Shown here piece by piece: positions 9,798-18,267 of a DNA stretch of 64,000 nucleotides. The position numbers and the translations under genes were made by a program. The notes beneath the pieces are model-generated. The model was not told the origin of the DNA. It did not search any database and saw nothing but the letters and a program-made list of their open reading frames with translations. This DNA comes from Clostridia bacterium (GTDB lineage Bacteria; Bacillota; Clostridia; RGIG6154): contig JAFQQW010000053.1 of assembly GCA_017410375.1 (NCBI GenBank), forward strand, positions 62,001 through 126,000, in the 5' to 3' direction. Each line of letters opens with the position of its first letter. Position 1 is the stretch's first letter.

Positions 9798-11741
9798 TTT
9801 AATAATAATGTCTGCTTCAGAAACAAAGGTTTTATCCTTATGAACGGTTGACGGGTTGAATTTTATATCCTGCATTGTGATTTTCTCTGCTCCTGAACCA
9901 CCTGTATAAATGGTGCTTCCGTTTTGCACAATTACATTTTCAAGTGTAAGATTCCGTACCGCATGTTCTGCGTCGCAACCGCCTACCGTAATGGGTGGTT
10001 TGTTTCCGTTCCAGGGTGAATAAAGATTTTTAATTGTTACATTCTCAACAGACCCGTACGGACTTGGTAAGCCATTCGGCAAACCTCTCCCCTCATTTAA
10101 ACGGCTGGTACTGTCCTGCACACTTTCCGCTAAAATAACACCATTAAAGGTTCCTATGCTTTCTTCCACATAGAAGTTTTCGATCAGCACATCCGAAACC
10201 TTAGCCCAGTCATGCATGGTGATTGCAACCGCATACCCGGTCTTTGTTACAACATAAGTATCCTTGATGGTAATATCATACATACTTTCCTGCTCCGAGG
10301 ACGACCCGAAACGCACAGCATTGCCTTCTAAGTTATACATCATGTTGTTCTCCGCGTACACATCAAAGGTCGGTCTGCCAAAAGGATGCTCTTTGGTTGC
10401 AATTTTTTCATAATCTACACCATGCCAGCCAAAACAATCATCTGCCGCCATGATGAAGTTATCGGTAATCTTAAAGCCGTTCACTCCGTCTAAATCAATA
10501 CCGTCATTATTTAAAAGAATCGCCATGATATTCATATTGCGAATTTCAAAATCCGAGCAATTTAAATACAAGGTTTGCCACTCTCTTGCATTACGGCAAC
10601 CGATGCCATCAATCACAACATTATTGCAATTTTCGAAATAAATGCCTTTCTTAAATCCTGAATTGGTTGCGTTTCTGGACTCTAAAACACCTCTGCCATA
10701 CACCTTGATGCCATTTGGATTTTCGCTTACATCATACGTTTCGATTTTTGCATCCAGAACAGCCCCCGGTGCCAGATACACGCGCATACCGGGCTTGAAC
10801 TGAAGTGCCCCTACATTTTTATGAAAGCCTTCTTCAAAGTATACAATCTGATTATCTGAAAACGAAGGATTCACAGGACAATTTAAAACGCCATCGGCGT
10901 AATATGTAACGGATGGTGCGTATTTATACGGCACATCTGTTTCAAGGGGAGTGATTAAAAGAATTAAATCTTCATACCCCGTCCCGTCCTTTGTTGCCCA
11001 GTCTCTTACGAATAAGGTTTGAGGCGTGTTTAAATATATATATCCGACACCTTTAGATACAATACGCGGAATTTTCTTCTGTTGCGGTGAAACCATCCAT
11101 TTGTCGCTGATAACCGTACCGTTAATTCCCTTTAACTCAAGTATAATCTCGCTGTTTAAATCCATGCTGACCTTCGCTACATTGAAATAGAACGAATCTT
11201 TATCGCGCGAACCGCCCTCATGCATGCCTTGCATTTCTTCCCGCCGCACGGGCACATTTTTACCGTTTACCGTAAGTGTCACCGTTTTGGAAAGCGGTTC
11301 TATGATTTTACCCGGATCGGGCACAACCACATTTTCTTCGTATTGGAATACCGGTGCTTGGAAAACAACAGTACCTGCACGGTCCACGATTGTTGTTTCC
11401 AAAACACATTGCTTGTTCTCCACAGCAATATCCGTTGCAAGATAGAACACGCCCGTCTGCCCGGTTGGGAGCCATGCGCTTTCAGCTGTTTTTACAGTCT
11501 GACCGTTTAACACCGCTTTGGTAATAAGCTTTATATCTCCATTCTGAGGTTGCAGTACTTTTACGTCAGCATGTATCTTTATAGAGCCTTCTTTTAACGT
11601 ATAGATTTGCGTAGGAATTTCGGTTGCATTGTCATAATATGAAACAGTTGCCTGCACATAGCTTGTCTGCGCATTTACCGAAAGGCAAAACAAGCTGAGT
11701 AACAGCACCAAACCCAATAGTAACAAAACTGTTTTCTTCAT
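9795..11741 (-). CDS. Secreted right-handed beta-helix protein, GH28-like
   Basis: Exported protein of 648 residues: signal peptide (1-24, ending VNA), two beta-sandwich-like regions (about 25-300), then a parallel beta-helix (about 315-630). VYLAPGAVLDA leads into the helix, as in polygalacturonase and dextranase families. NNDGID (411-416) and ADDCF (433-437) match the GH28 acid motifs. Where GH28 enzymes have the GHG and RIK motifs, this protein has a GNAVRFGSS segment instead, so the usual histidine is not obvious. The role is probably hydrolysis of a pectin-like or other plant polysaccharide, but the substrate is unknown; GH49-like is an alternative. A good GGAGGG box precedes the ATG. 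It is the second gene of an operon, 12 bases after the modular protein upstream. Confidence 0.8.
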   Translation of the reverse strand: MKKTVLLLLGLVLLLSLFCLSVNAQTSYVQATVSYYDNATEIPTQIYTLKEGSIKIHADVKVLQPQNGDIKLITKAVLNGQTVKTAESAWLPTGQTGVFYLATDIAVENKQCVLETTIVDRAGTVVFQAPVFQYEENVVVPDPGKIIEPLSKTVTLTVNGKNVPVRREEMQGMHEGGSRDKDSFYFNVAKVSMDLNSEIILELKGINGTVISDKWMVSPQQKKIPRIVSKGVGYIYLNTPQTLFVRDWATKDGTGYEDLILLITPLETDVPYKYAPSVTYYADGVLNCPVNPSFSDNQIVYFEEGFHKNVGALQFKPGMRVYLAPGAVLDAKIETYDVSENPNGIKVYGRGVLESRNATNSGFKKGIYFENCNNVVIDGIGCRNAREWQTLYLNCSDFEIRNMNIMAILLNNDGIDLDGVNGFKITDNFIMAADDCFGWHGVDYEKIATKEHPFGRPTFDVYAENNMMYNLEGNAVRFGSSSEQESMYDITIKDTYVVTKTGYAVAITMHDWAKVSDVLIENFYVEESIGTFNGVILAESVQDSTSRLNEGRGLPNGLPSPYGSVENVTIKNLYSPWNGNKPPITVGGCDAEHAVRNLTLENVIVQNGSTIYTGGSGAEKITMQDIKFNPSTVHKDKTFVSEADIIIK

Positions 11742-11753
11742 TTTGTTTCCCTC

Positions 11754-14051
11754 CTATTCCAGTTCTGACAAAATTGTGCACTCAAATTGTATCTTGGAGT
11801 TTGCGTCCATATAAGATTGCGCTGTACCTAAAAGCGGATAAAAGGCAGTTGCTCTGAAATTGCCTGCAGGGCAACGCATACAAATCCCTGCCTGTTCTTT
11901 TGCGCGAACACCCTTAAGAACGCTCCAGGATGCGTTTTTTGCGCTGTATGCGCCATAATTCCCCAACGCTATAACACCGGGGTCATTCGGAACCTCTGTA
12001 CTTGCATGCAAAACATTGGTTGCAGGCAACGGATTTCCGGAAAACACACCGACAGAGTAATACCCATTCTGTTTAAAGATTGCCTGAATTTCTGCTTCAA
12101 TCTGACTTCCCACCGGACGGAGCACTACTGTTACATCTGCCTTTGCATCGGAGCAGTAAAGGGTTGCCGTGTTTTCGCTGACTGATACCGATTGCGGAAT
12201 TAAATACTGCATTTTTGCCGCATTATAAATATTGGCACCGTAGTATTGCTTTGCATCTCCGCTGTCATCTGCAAATGCAGTATTGAAAATCTGCTGATTT
12301 AAAAGCGGTTTTTCTAAGCTTGCACGTTCCGCCGAAAGAAGCAAAAATCCGAAATCTTCACTTTGCTCTTTGGTTACAATCCATGCACCGTCTTTTTGAT
12401 TTAAAATGCGGTTTTGTACAATCGGTCCGCCGGAGGTATTTACCACAAAGAATTCCATACGGATATTTTCATTTCCAATCGAGGTTTGTGAAACAATTTC
12501 ACCGTTCTCTTTCGCATATTCGGGGAAATCTACAGAGCTTTCCGCAAGTTGTTTTTCCACAACAACCGCATTTTTTGTCAGAACTCCAATATTAGATGCA
12601 GGCTCTGCGCTTAAATTTTTAGTTATAAGCACACCATCGCATCTGGCAAAGAAATCGGAGGTATCTAAAAGTTCCAGTAAATTAGACCCTATTTTTAAAG
12701 ATACAACACCGCCGTCTGCCCAGGCATACCCATCTTTACCATGCGTACCGAAGGTGGGCGCAAGTTGTTCTTGATTAACAGCTACATTAAAAAATCTCGT
12801 TCCGGGCTGATTGTTCGGAAGGTCTCTGGAGCGAACCCACACCTTATATTCGCCTGCCTCAGACACATTGAAATATGCTTTGGCAGGGGTCGCACTTCCG
12901 GGCGCCCCGTTTGTACCGCCTGTCAGAATACCTGTTTCAAGGCTACCGCCGCTTGCACTGCCAACTGTCCACGACCCTAAATTCGAAAAGCTTGAGGGCA
13001 GGAACAAATAGCCGTCTGTTTTGGTAATTTCAGGAATATCCGCAGAGATGATAACCGTTTGGGTTGCATCATCCCAGCCAACCGTTGCCCCCAATGCCTC
13101 TGCCACAAAACGAATCGGTACCATGACACGGTCGTTTCGCAACACTGCAGGTTGATCCAAATAAACGCTGTTTCCTGAAACATTTGCAAGCTGATTACCT
13201 ACCAGAAGTGAAATGTTGATGCTTCCTCTTGTACCGGTAGCCGTCTGCATCGGGTCGTTCCATTGCACTTCGCACCCTAATGCTTCAAACAATGCTCTGA
13301 AAGGCACAAGCGTTCTGCCGTTTTCCACAAAGGGTTTGGAATCATCCTGAAAAATCAGATATTTCTGATTCAACTGAATGGCAATCGTATCAGAAGGTCT
13401 GTCGCTCTGAACGGGAATATTTGCAGGAATATATGTATACACCTTCTCTTTTTCAGGTTCCGGCTCATCTGCCGTCGGTTGGTCAAACGAAACAATCTCC
13501 GCTAAAGGCTGAATACCATTTATTTTAAATGCAGATTCCATTGCCTCTTTGGTTTCAGGTCCGCTGAATTTTTCGTTTGTTGTAAGCACAACCGCCATCA
13601 CACGCCCGTAATTTCTGGAGCTGTCAACAATTTCCACCGTGCAGGGACCTTTTTTAAGTTCAAAGCTGCCCCCTGCTTCCCATGCCCATCCGTCAACATG
13701 GTGTGTTCCGAACGTGTGTTTGGATGTAACGCCGTTTACGCAAAGCGAAAACTTTCTGGAGCCTGCAGATTTTTCGTAGTCGCGGGTGTACGCAAAAAGA
13801 TAATATGTGCCGGCAGACGGCAGTTCAAACGAAACTTTAGCTGACTCCGCTACTGCAGGTTTAGGCGATTTCAAAAAAGGAAGAAATCCGCCACCCGATG
13901 TATCCTTTTCGCCGTCCGTCAAGGTCCAGCTTCCGAGATTTTTTTCAAAATCTGATGCTTTGATATACTGCACAGAATCTGTCGCATGTACAACCGGCAT
14001 CATACTTAAAAGTATACATAATACAGCAACTATGCCTATTATTTTTTTCAT
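11754..14051 (-). CDS. Secreted modular protein: two CBM-like modules around paired CuAO_N1 repeats
   Basis: Exported protein, 765 residues. Order: signal peptide (1-23); module 1 (about 28-165) with GSWTL, an aromatic strand, FGTHHVDGWAWE and a DSS..YGR segment; linker; two CuAO_N1 repeats (about 225-338) with GRTLVPFRALFEALG and DRVMVPIRFVAEALG; module 2 (about 347-485) with PGTRFF, FGTHGKDGYAW and TSDFFARCDG; and a C-terminal beta-rich region (about 500-765). The two modules resemble carbohydrate-binding beta-sandwiches (CBM35-like); that is inference. The C-terminal region matches residues about 670-960 of the 1748-residue protein at 49413-54659 but stops where that protein enters its helical domain, so this one may have no catalytic domain. 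CuAO_N1 repeats are non-catalytic. It is first in an operon with the beta-helix protein. Confidence 0.82.
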   Translation of the reverse strand: MKKIIGIVAVLCILLSMMPVVHATDSVQYIKASDFEKNLGSWTLTDGEKDTSGGGFLPFLKSPKPAVAESAKVSFELPSAGTYYLFAYTRDYEKSAGSRKFSLCVNGVTSKHTFGTHHVDGWAWEAGGSFELKKGPCTVEIVDSSRNYGRVMAVVLTTNEKFSGPETKEAMESAFKINGIQPLAEIVSFDQPTADEPEPEKEKVYTYIPANIPVQSDRPSDTIAIQLNQKYLIFQDDSKPFVENGRTLVPFRALFEALGCEVQWNDPMQTATGTRGSINISLLVGNQLANVSGNSVYLDQPAVLRNDRVMVPIRFVAEALGATVGWDDATQTVIISADIPEITKTDGYLFLPSSFSNLGSWTVGSASGGSLETGILTGGTNGAPGSATPAKAYFNVSEAGEYKVWVRSRDLPNNQPGTRFFNVAVNQEQLAPTFGTHGKDGYAWADGGVVSLKIGSNLLELLDTSDFFARCDGVLITKNLSAEPASNIGVLTKNAVVVEKQLAESSVDFPEYAKENGEIVSQTSIGNENIRMEFFVVNTSGGPIVQNRILNQKDGAWIVTKEQSEDFGFLLLSAERASLEKPLLNQQIFNTAFADDSGDAKQYYGANIYNAAKMQYLIPQSVSVSENTATLYCSDAKADVTVVLRPVGSQIEAEIQAIFKQNGYYSVGVFSGNPLPATNVLHASTEVPNDPGVIALGNYGAYSAKNASWSVLKGVRAKEQAGICMRCPAGNFRATAFYPLLGTAQSYMDANSKIQFECTILSELE

Positions 14052-14083
14052 ATTTTCCCCTCCACAACTTTAATTCTGCTTTA

Positions 14084-14112
14084 ATTATAATTTTTTATTG
14101 ACTTTTTGTCAA
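14084..14112 (-). promoter_or_regulatory. Promoter of the modular protein / beta-helix operon
   Basis: Minus strand TTGACA (14112-14107), 17-base spacer, TATAAT (14089-14084): a perfect consensus. A strong core promoter next to an AraC gene suggests repression or activator-tuned expression. Confidence 0.88.
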
Positions 14113-14120
14113 TCATACGA

Positions 14121-14138
14121 TATTCTAAATATAGAATA
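14121..14138. promoter_or_regulatory. Inverted repeat, candidate AraC operator
   Basis: TATTCTA-AATA-TAGAATA, two perfect 7-base arms. It lies between the -35 of the leftward promoter and a TATAAT at 14159-14164 that probably serves the rightward AraC gene. The position suits control of both genes; binding is inference. Confidence 0.5.
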
Positions 14139-14193
14139 ATATGAAACCGAAAAAACTTTATAATAAAAGGATTTTCACAGAAAGGAACAGTAA

Positions 14194-15000
14194 ATGAAAC
14201 AAGTAAAACCTCCGCTTATGACCAATATAAATGAATTGCCTGTCCATTTATTCATCATAGGCGGTACAGACAATCAAAAGCTTTGTAACCGACCTGCCGG
14301 CGCATGCCAATGGCACATTTTCTTTACTGCAAGCGGTGAAGGATCATTTTTTACCGCAAACAGCAAACATAAGCTTTCTACAAAAACGCTTATGCTTATC
14401 AAGCCCGGTGAAGCACACAAATATATGCCTCTTTCCCAAAAATGGGAAACCCGGTGGATACTGTTTTCCGGAAACAATATTGACAATCTCATGTCGGCAC
14501 TCGGCATAACCGAAACCACAGCCATTACCGTTGAAGATGAGGGGCTGTTAAGCAAAAGCTTTCACAGTATATTCAGCATCTGTAAGAACAGCTATGATGC
14601 CATTACTGTTTCTCATCTGCTGTATTCGTTGCTTTGTGAAATTTCCAAATGGCATGCAAAAGAAAAGGAAGTCGTTTTATGTGATGCTGTCCAACGCGCT
14701 ACCGATTATATGGCATGGAACTATAACAAAATTATAACATTAAACGAAATTGCAGATTTTTCACATGTTTCTCCCCAATATTTATGTCGGTTGTTTAAAA
14801 AACATTTTGATATGCGTCCATTTGAATATTTAAATAAAATCCGCGTTCAGCGCGCGCAGGAAATGCTGATGACTTCGAATAAAAAAATCAGCGAGATTGC
14901 GTCCCTTTGTTGCTTTGAGTCTCCTAGCTATTTTACAAAAACATTTAAAACGCATGCAGGCATTTCCCCGTCAGAATTTTCAAAATATTATAAAGAATAA
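14194..15000 (+). CDS. AraC family transcriptional regulator (1)
   Basis: DNA-binding regulator, 268 residues. The N-terminal about 150 residues look like a cupin sugar-sensing domain (SGEGSFFTA, IKPGEAHKY). The C-terminal about 100 residues hold two helix-turn-helix motifs: LNEIADFSHVSPQYLCRLFK and ISEIASLCCFESPSYFTKTF, then GISPSEF. GAAAGGAA precedes the ATG. It is divergent from the secreted modular/beta-helix operon and probably regulates it in response to an oligosaccharide, as is usual for such pairs. A terminator follows directly. Confidence 0.92.
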   Translation: MKQVKPPLMTNINELPVHLFIIGGTDNQKLCNRPAGACQWHIFFTASGEGSFFTANSKHKLSTKTLMLIKPGEAHKYMPLSQKWETRWILFSGNNIDNLMSALGITETTAITVEDEGLLSKSFHSIFSICKNSYDAITVSHLLYSLLCEISKWHAKEKEVVLCDAVQRATDYMAWNYNKIITLNEIADFSHVSPQYLCRLFKKHFDMRPFEYLNKIRVQRAQEMLMTSNKKISEIASLCCFESPSYFTKTFKTHAGISPSEFSKYYKE

Positions 15001-15028
15001 AAAAACGCGGATAAAAATCCGCGTTTTT
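15001..15028. terminator. Intrinsic terminator after AraC (1)
   Basis: A perfect 12-base stem (15001-15012 with 15017-15028), AAAA loop, ending in T5. It can also serve the convergent membrane-protein gene at 15041. Confidence 0.85.
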
Positions 15029-15040
15029 ATGTACACTTTT

Positions 15041-15865
15041 TTAGAAAAGAACTGCTTTAAACTGTTCACAGTACTTACCGAAATCTTTAGAGAATTCAGC
15101 AGGCATGTGGTCACCAAACGAAAGACCGGTAATTGCCATAAGCACAACACAAACCTCAATAAAGAGAACGAGGAACGGAACAATTTCCAGAAGCTTTGCA
15201 CTGCCTTTAAGGAAACCGATGTTGGAAAGCATACCGGAAAGGAGCCACAAAACAATACCTAATGCAATCAAGGTCAGAATAGTGAATACGTCAGATACAT
15301 GGGTCGGATAAAGCAACGCCTGGTCTTCTTCAATATTCAGCTGTTTTACATTCTGGCTGTTTGCACTACGGATAGCAGCTTCATCTTCCTTAAATTTTGC
15401 TGAAATATTAGATTCGCTGTTGAAAACAGGATCAATCTTGCCATCCATTGTTTTCTGAATAGTTGAAATTTTAGAATCATAACGCTTAGAAATATCAGCC
15501 TTTTCCTTTTCGCTGGTGACACCTTTCAGTGCTGCTGCTTTTTCTTTTTCAGCCTGTTCAATCATAGGCAGATATTCTTCAGGTACTTCAGGCATATTTT
15601 TTTCAATCCATGCCTGTCTGTCAGCGTTGAACTGCTTGGTCAGTTCCTGAATTTGTGCACTGCTGGAAGCATTGCTTTCTGCAATTTTCTGTGTATAGAA
15701 TTCTGTAACATTATCAATTGTAATTCCTGCTTTAATTGCTGCAACAAAACATACTACTGCCAAAATTGCCGCAATAACAATCAGTGTAATCCGAACTTTA
15801 GATGCACCTTTTACTGTTTTGGGCGCTTTAATTTGTGTTTTTTTTGTTTCGCTACTCTTTGCCAT
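15041..15865 (-). CDS. Uncharacterised membrane protein with extracytoplasmic coiled coil
   Basis: I do not recognise this 274-residue protein. A basic N-terminus (many K/T) is followed by one transmembrane helix (about 25-47), then a charged, largely helical stretch of about 140 residues rich in E, K, Q and A that looks like a coiled coil. Two more membrane helices (about 192-213 and 224-247) and a short tail end the protein. The ATG at 15865 follows AAAAGGAG; the frame is open upstream to 15943, but the predicted transcript starts near 15947, leaving an 80-base leader. It is monocistronic. The topology suggests the coiled coil faces outside if the N-terminus is inside. No function is claimed. 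Confidence 0.75.
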   Translation of the reverse strand: MAKSSETKKTQIKAPKTVKGASKVRITLIVIAAILAVVCFVAAIKAGITIDNVTEFYTQKIAESNASSSAQIQELTKQFNADRQAWIEKNMPEVPEEYLPMIEQAEKEKAAALKGVTSEKEKADISKRYDSKISTIQKTMDGKIDPVFNSESNISAKFKEDEAAIRSANSQNVKQLNIEEDQALLYPTHVSDVFTILTLIALGIVLWLLSGMLSNIGFLKGSAKLLEIVPFLVLFIEVCVVLMAITGLSFGDHMPAEFSKDFGKYCEQFKAVLF

Positions 15866-15953
15866 ATTTATTCTCCTTTTTGATTCATGCTGCGTGTTGC
15901 CTGATTCCGTCGCGGAAATTTGGGCAGACTTATAGCATAACACTTTTTTCTAT

Positions 15954-15982
15954 ATTATAGACCATTTAGAAAAAAAAGTCAA
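15954..15982 (-). promoter_or_regulatory. Promoter of the coiled-coil membrane protein
   Basis: Minus strand TTGACT (15982-15977), 17-base spacer, TATAAT (15959-15954). Confidence 0.8.
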
Positions 15983-16036
15983 TACTTTTATCTACATTTT
16001 TACACATATATTTTACATATTTTTCATTTTCGATCG

Positions 16037-17401
16037 TTATCTTTCGGATAGTGGCACATAAACACGCGGTTCCACAACAGATTTATATGCAGGACGGATA
16101 ATTTTGTTGCCGTTGACCAGTTCCTCTATACGATGCGCACTCCACCCCGCAATTCGCGCCACGGCAAATATCGGCGTATAAAGCTCGGGCGGTAAATCCA
16201 ACATGGAATACACAAAACCGCTGTAAAAATCAATGTTGGGGCTTACGCCCTTGTAAATCTTGCGTTTGGCACAGATGGCTTCTTTGGCAAGCCGTTCCAC
16301 ACGCATATACAGCGCGCATTCTTCTTCCTTCCCTTTTTCTTTGGAAAGAACGCCTACATATTTTTTCAAAGCGTTTGCACGGGGATCCGACAGCGAATAC
16401 ACCGCATGTCCCATTCCATAAATCAAACCGCTCTTATCAAAAGCTTCTTTATTTAACAGCGCGTCTAAGTAGCTTCGGATTTCCTCTTCATCCGCCCAGT
16501 CTTTAACGTGCTTTTTCATATCTGCAAACATTTCTGTTACCTTAATGTTTGCGCCGCCATGCTTAGGTCCTTTCAAAGAACAAAGAGATGCCGCCATAGA
16601 AGAATAGGTATCTGTCCCCGAAGATGTCACCACATGCGTTGTAAAGGTCGAGTTGTTACCACCGCCATGCTCGGCATGAAGCACCAGTGCTAAGTCTAAA
16701 AGCTTTGCTTCTAAAGGCGTGTATTTTCCGTCATGTCTTAAAAGACGCAAAACGTTTTCAGCCGTGGAAAGCTTAGGGTCCGGATGCCGGATTACAAGAC
16801 TTTTATGCCTTGTGTAATGATTATATGCCTGATACGCATAAACCGAAAGAATCGGAAAGTTTGAAATCAGCTGAATACATTGACGCAAAACATTCGGCAG
16901 ACTGGTATCGTTTGCATTTTTGTCATATCCGTAAAGGGTCAATACACTTCTTGCCATGGAATTCATCACATCCGCGCTGGTTGCCTTCATAATAACATCC
17001 CGCACGAAATTCGTGGGCAATTTTCTGTAATGCACCAAAAGCTTATCAAAATCTTCCAGTTGCTTTTTATTCGGCAACGCGCCAAACAGCAAAAGATATA
17101 CGGTTTCTTCAAAACCGAAACGGTCATCCTGCTCAAAGCCGTTTATAATATCATTGATGTTGATGCCACGATAAAAAAGCTCGCCTTCTATCGGCACCTG
17201 TTTTCCGTCAACAGTTTTAAATGCATTCACGGTCGATATTTCGGTAAGTCCTGTTACGACACCTTTGCCATCTAAATCACGAAGTCCTCGTTTCACCTGA
17301 TGTGTTGCGTAAAGTGCCGGGTCGATTGCTCCATTTGCTATACACTTATCCGCAAGTGCATAAATTTCCGGTGTGATTGCTGAGTAGCTCTGTGCAGACA
17401 A
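16037..17401 (-). CDS. Citrate/2-methylcitrate synthase
   Basis: Condenses acetyl-CoA with oxaloacetate (or a propionyl variant), 454 residues. Recognisable active-site segments are HAEHGGGNNSTFT, KGPKHGGAN, GMGHAVYSLSDPR with the catalytic histidine, and PNIDFYSGFV with the catalytic aspartate. The N-terminal extension of about 60 residues and the overall length fit the clostridial form. The start is TTG at 17401, seven bases behind AAGGAGAG, so a search for ATG alone would misplace it. It is monocistronic with its own promoter. With the malic enzyme at 34210 it suggests a partial TCA route for glutamate synthesis; that is inference. Confidence 0.93.
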   Translation of the reverse strand: MSAQSYSAITPEIYALADKCIANGAIDPALYATHQVKRGLRDLDGKGVVTGLTEISTVNAFKTVDGKQVPIEGELFYRGININDIINGFEQDDRFGFEETVYLLLFGALPNKKQLEDFDKLLVHYRKLPTNFVRDVIMKATSADVMNSMARSVLTLYGYDKNANDTSLPNVLRQCIQLISNFPILSVYAYQAYNHYTRHKSLVIRHPDPKLSTAENVLRLLRHDGKYTPLEAKLLDLALVLHAEHGGGNNSTFTTHVVTSSGTDTYSSMAASLCSLKGPKHGGANIKVTEMFADMKKHVKDWADEEEIRSYLDALLNKEAFDKSGLIYGMGHAVYSLSDPRANALKKYVGVLSKEKGKEEECALYMRVERLAKEAICAKRKIYKGVSPNIDFYSGFVYSMLDLPPELYTPIFAVARIAGWSAHRIEELVNGNKIIRPAYKSVVEPRVYVPLSER

Positions 17402-17440
17402 TTGTTTTTCTCTCCTTTTCCATAAATTTTTCTCATTTTT

Positions 17441-17469
17441 ATTATACTCGATTTCTACGAATAAATCAA
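17441..17469 (-). promoter_or_regulatory. Promoter of citrate synthase
   Basis: Minus strand TTGATT (17469-17464), 17-base spacer, TATAAT (17446-17441). Confidence 0.8.
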
Positions 17470-17470
17470 G

Positions 17471-17499
17471 TTGAATTTTTTCGCAGAATATGTTATAAT
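17471..17499 (+). promoter_or_regulatory. Promoter of the tcdA-like gene
   Basis: TTGAAT (17471-17476), 17-base spacer, TATAAT (17494-17499). Its -35 is one base away from the -35 of the divergent citrate synthase promoter. Confidence 0.8.
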
Positions 17500-17529
17500 A
17501 ATTGCAGTTCTACAAAGGGGGTTATAATT

Positions 17530-18234
17530 TTGGCAGAACGTTTTATGCGAACCGAAGCAATTTTCGGAAAAGAAAATATGGATAAATTGCAAAACGCCCA
17601 TGTTTTAGTATTCGGCATAGGCGGTGTGGGCGGTTACGCTGTAGAAGCACTTGTAAGAAGCGGTATCGGCACGATTGGCATTGTGGACAACGACAGAGTT
17701 GCAAAAAGTAATTTAAACCGCCAGATTATTGCAGACGAAACTACAATCGACATGTATAAAACCGATGTGGCAGAAGAACGTATTAAAAAAATCAATCCTA
17801 GGTGCAATGTGCACAAATACAATGTATTCTATATGCCGGATTGTAAGAACATCCCCTTTGAAAATTATGATTACGTTGTAGACGCCATTGATACGGTAAC
17901 TGCAAAAATTGACATCATCCAAAAATGTAAAGCTTTAAATATTCCTGTTATTTCCTCTATGGGTACCGGCAACAAAACAGACCCCACTAAATTGCAGGTC
18001 ACAGATATTCAAAAAACCTCTTTCTGTCCCCTTGCAAGAGTGATGCGCCATGAGCTAAAAAAGCGGAGCATTAAAAACGTCAAGGTAGTCTACTCCACAG
18101 AAGAGCCCATCTCTAAAACGGTTGAAGGTGAGCGTCAGGAAAGACATACGCCCGGAAGCTTTATGCCCGTTCCTGCAACTGCAGGCTTAATCATAGCCGC
18201 TGAAGTCATAAAAGATATCATTCATAAAACATAA
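17530..18234 (+). CDS. tcdA: tRNA threonylcarbamoyladenosine dehydratase (TcdA/CsdL family)
   Basis: ThiF/E1-like adenylating enzyme, 234 residues, that cyclises t6A37 in tRNA to ct6A using ATP. The nucleotide-binding loop GIGGVGGYAVEAL (about residues 27-39), VDNDRVAKSNLNRQ, DAIDTVTAK and SSMGTGNKTDPT are the family hallmarks. The frame runs upstream to 17377, across the promoter; AAAGGGGG at 17514-17521 and eight bases of spacing point to TTG at 17530 as the start. Monocistronic, with a strong terminator shared with the convergent symporter gene. Other ThiF members are possible, but the SSMGTG and Cys-Pro-Leu segments favour TcdA. Confidence 0.88.
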   Translation: MAERFMRTEAIFGKENMDKLQNAHVLVFGIGGVGGYAVEALVRSGIGTIGIVDNDRVAKSNLNRQIIADETTIDMYKTDVAEERIKKINPRCNVHKYNVFYMPDCKNIPFENYDYVVDAIDTVTAKIDIIQKCKALNIPVISSMGTGNKTDPTKLQVTDIQKTSFCPLARVMRHELKKRSIKNVKVVYSTEEPISKTVEGERQERHTPGSFMPVPATAGLIIAAEVIKDIIHKT

Positions 18235-18267
18235 AAGTAACCGCACCGAATCGGTGCGGTTACTTTT
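18233..18267. terminator. Bidirectional terminator, tcdA / symporter
   Basis: A perfect 16-base stem (18233-18248 with 18252-18267) starting with AAAA and ending with TTTT. It overlaps both stop codons. Confidence 0.9.

Noticed and set aside
13030-13350. Copper amine oxidase activity
   Set aside because: Only the small N-terminal CuAO_N1 repeats are present; the catalytic topaquinone domain is missing in all three proteins that carry them.
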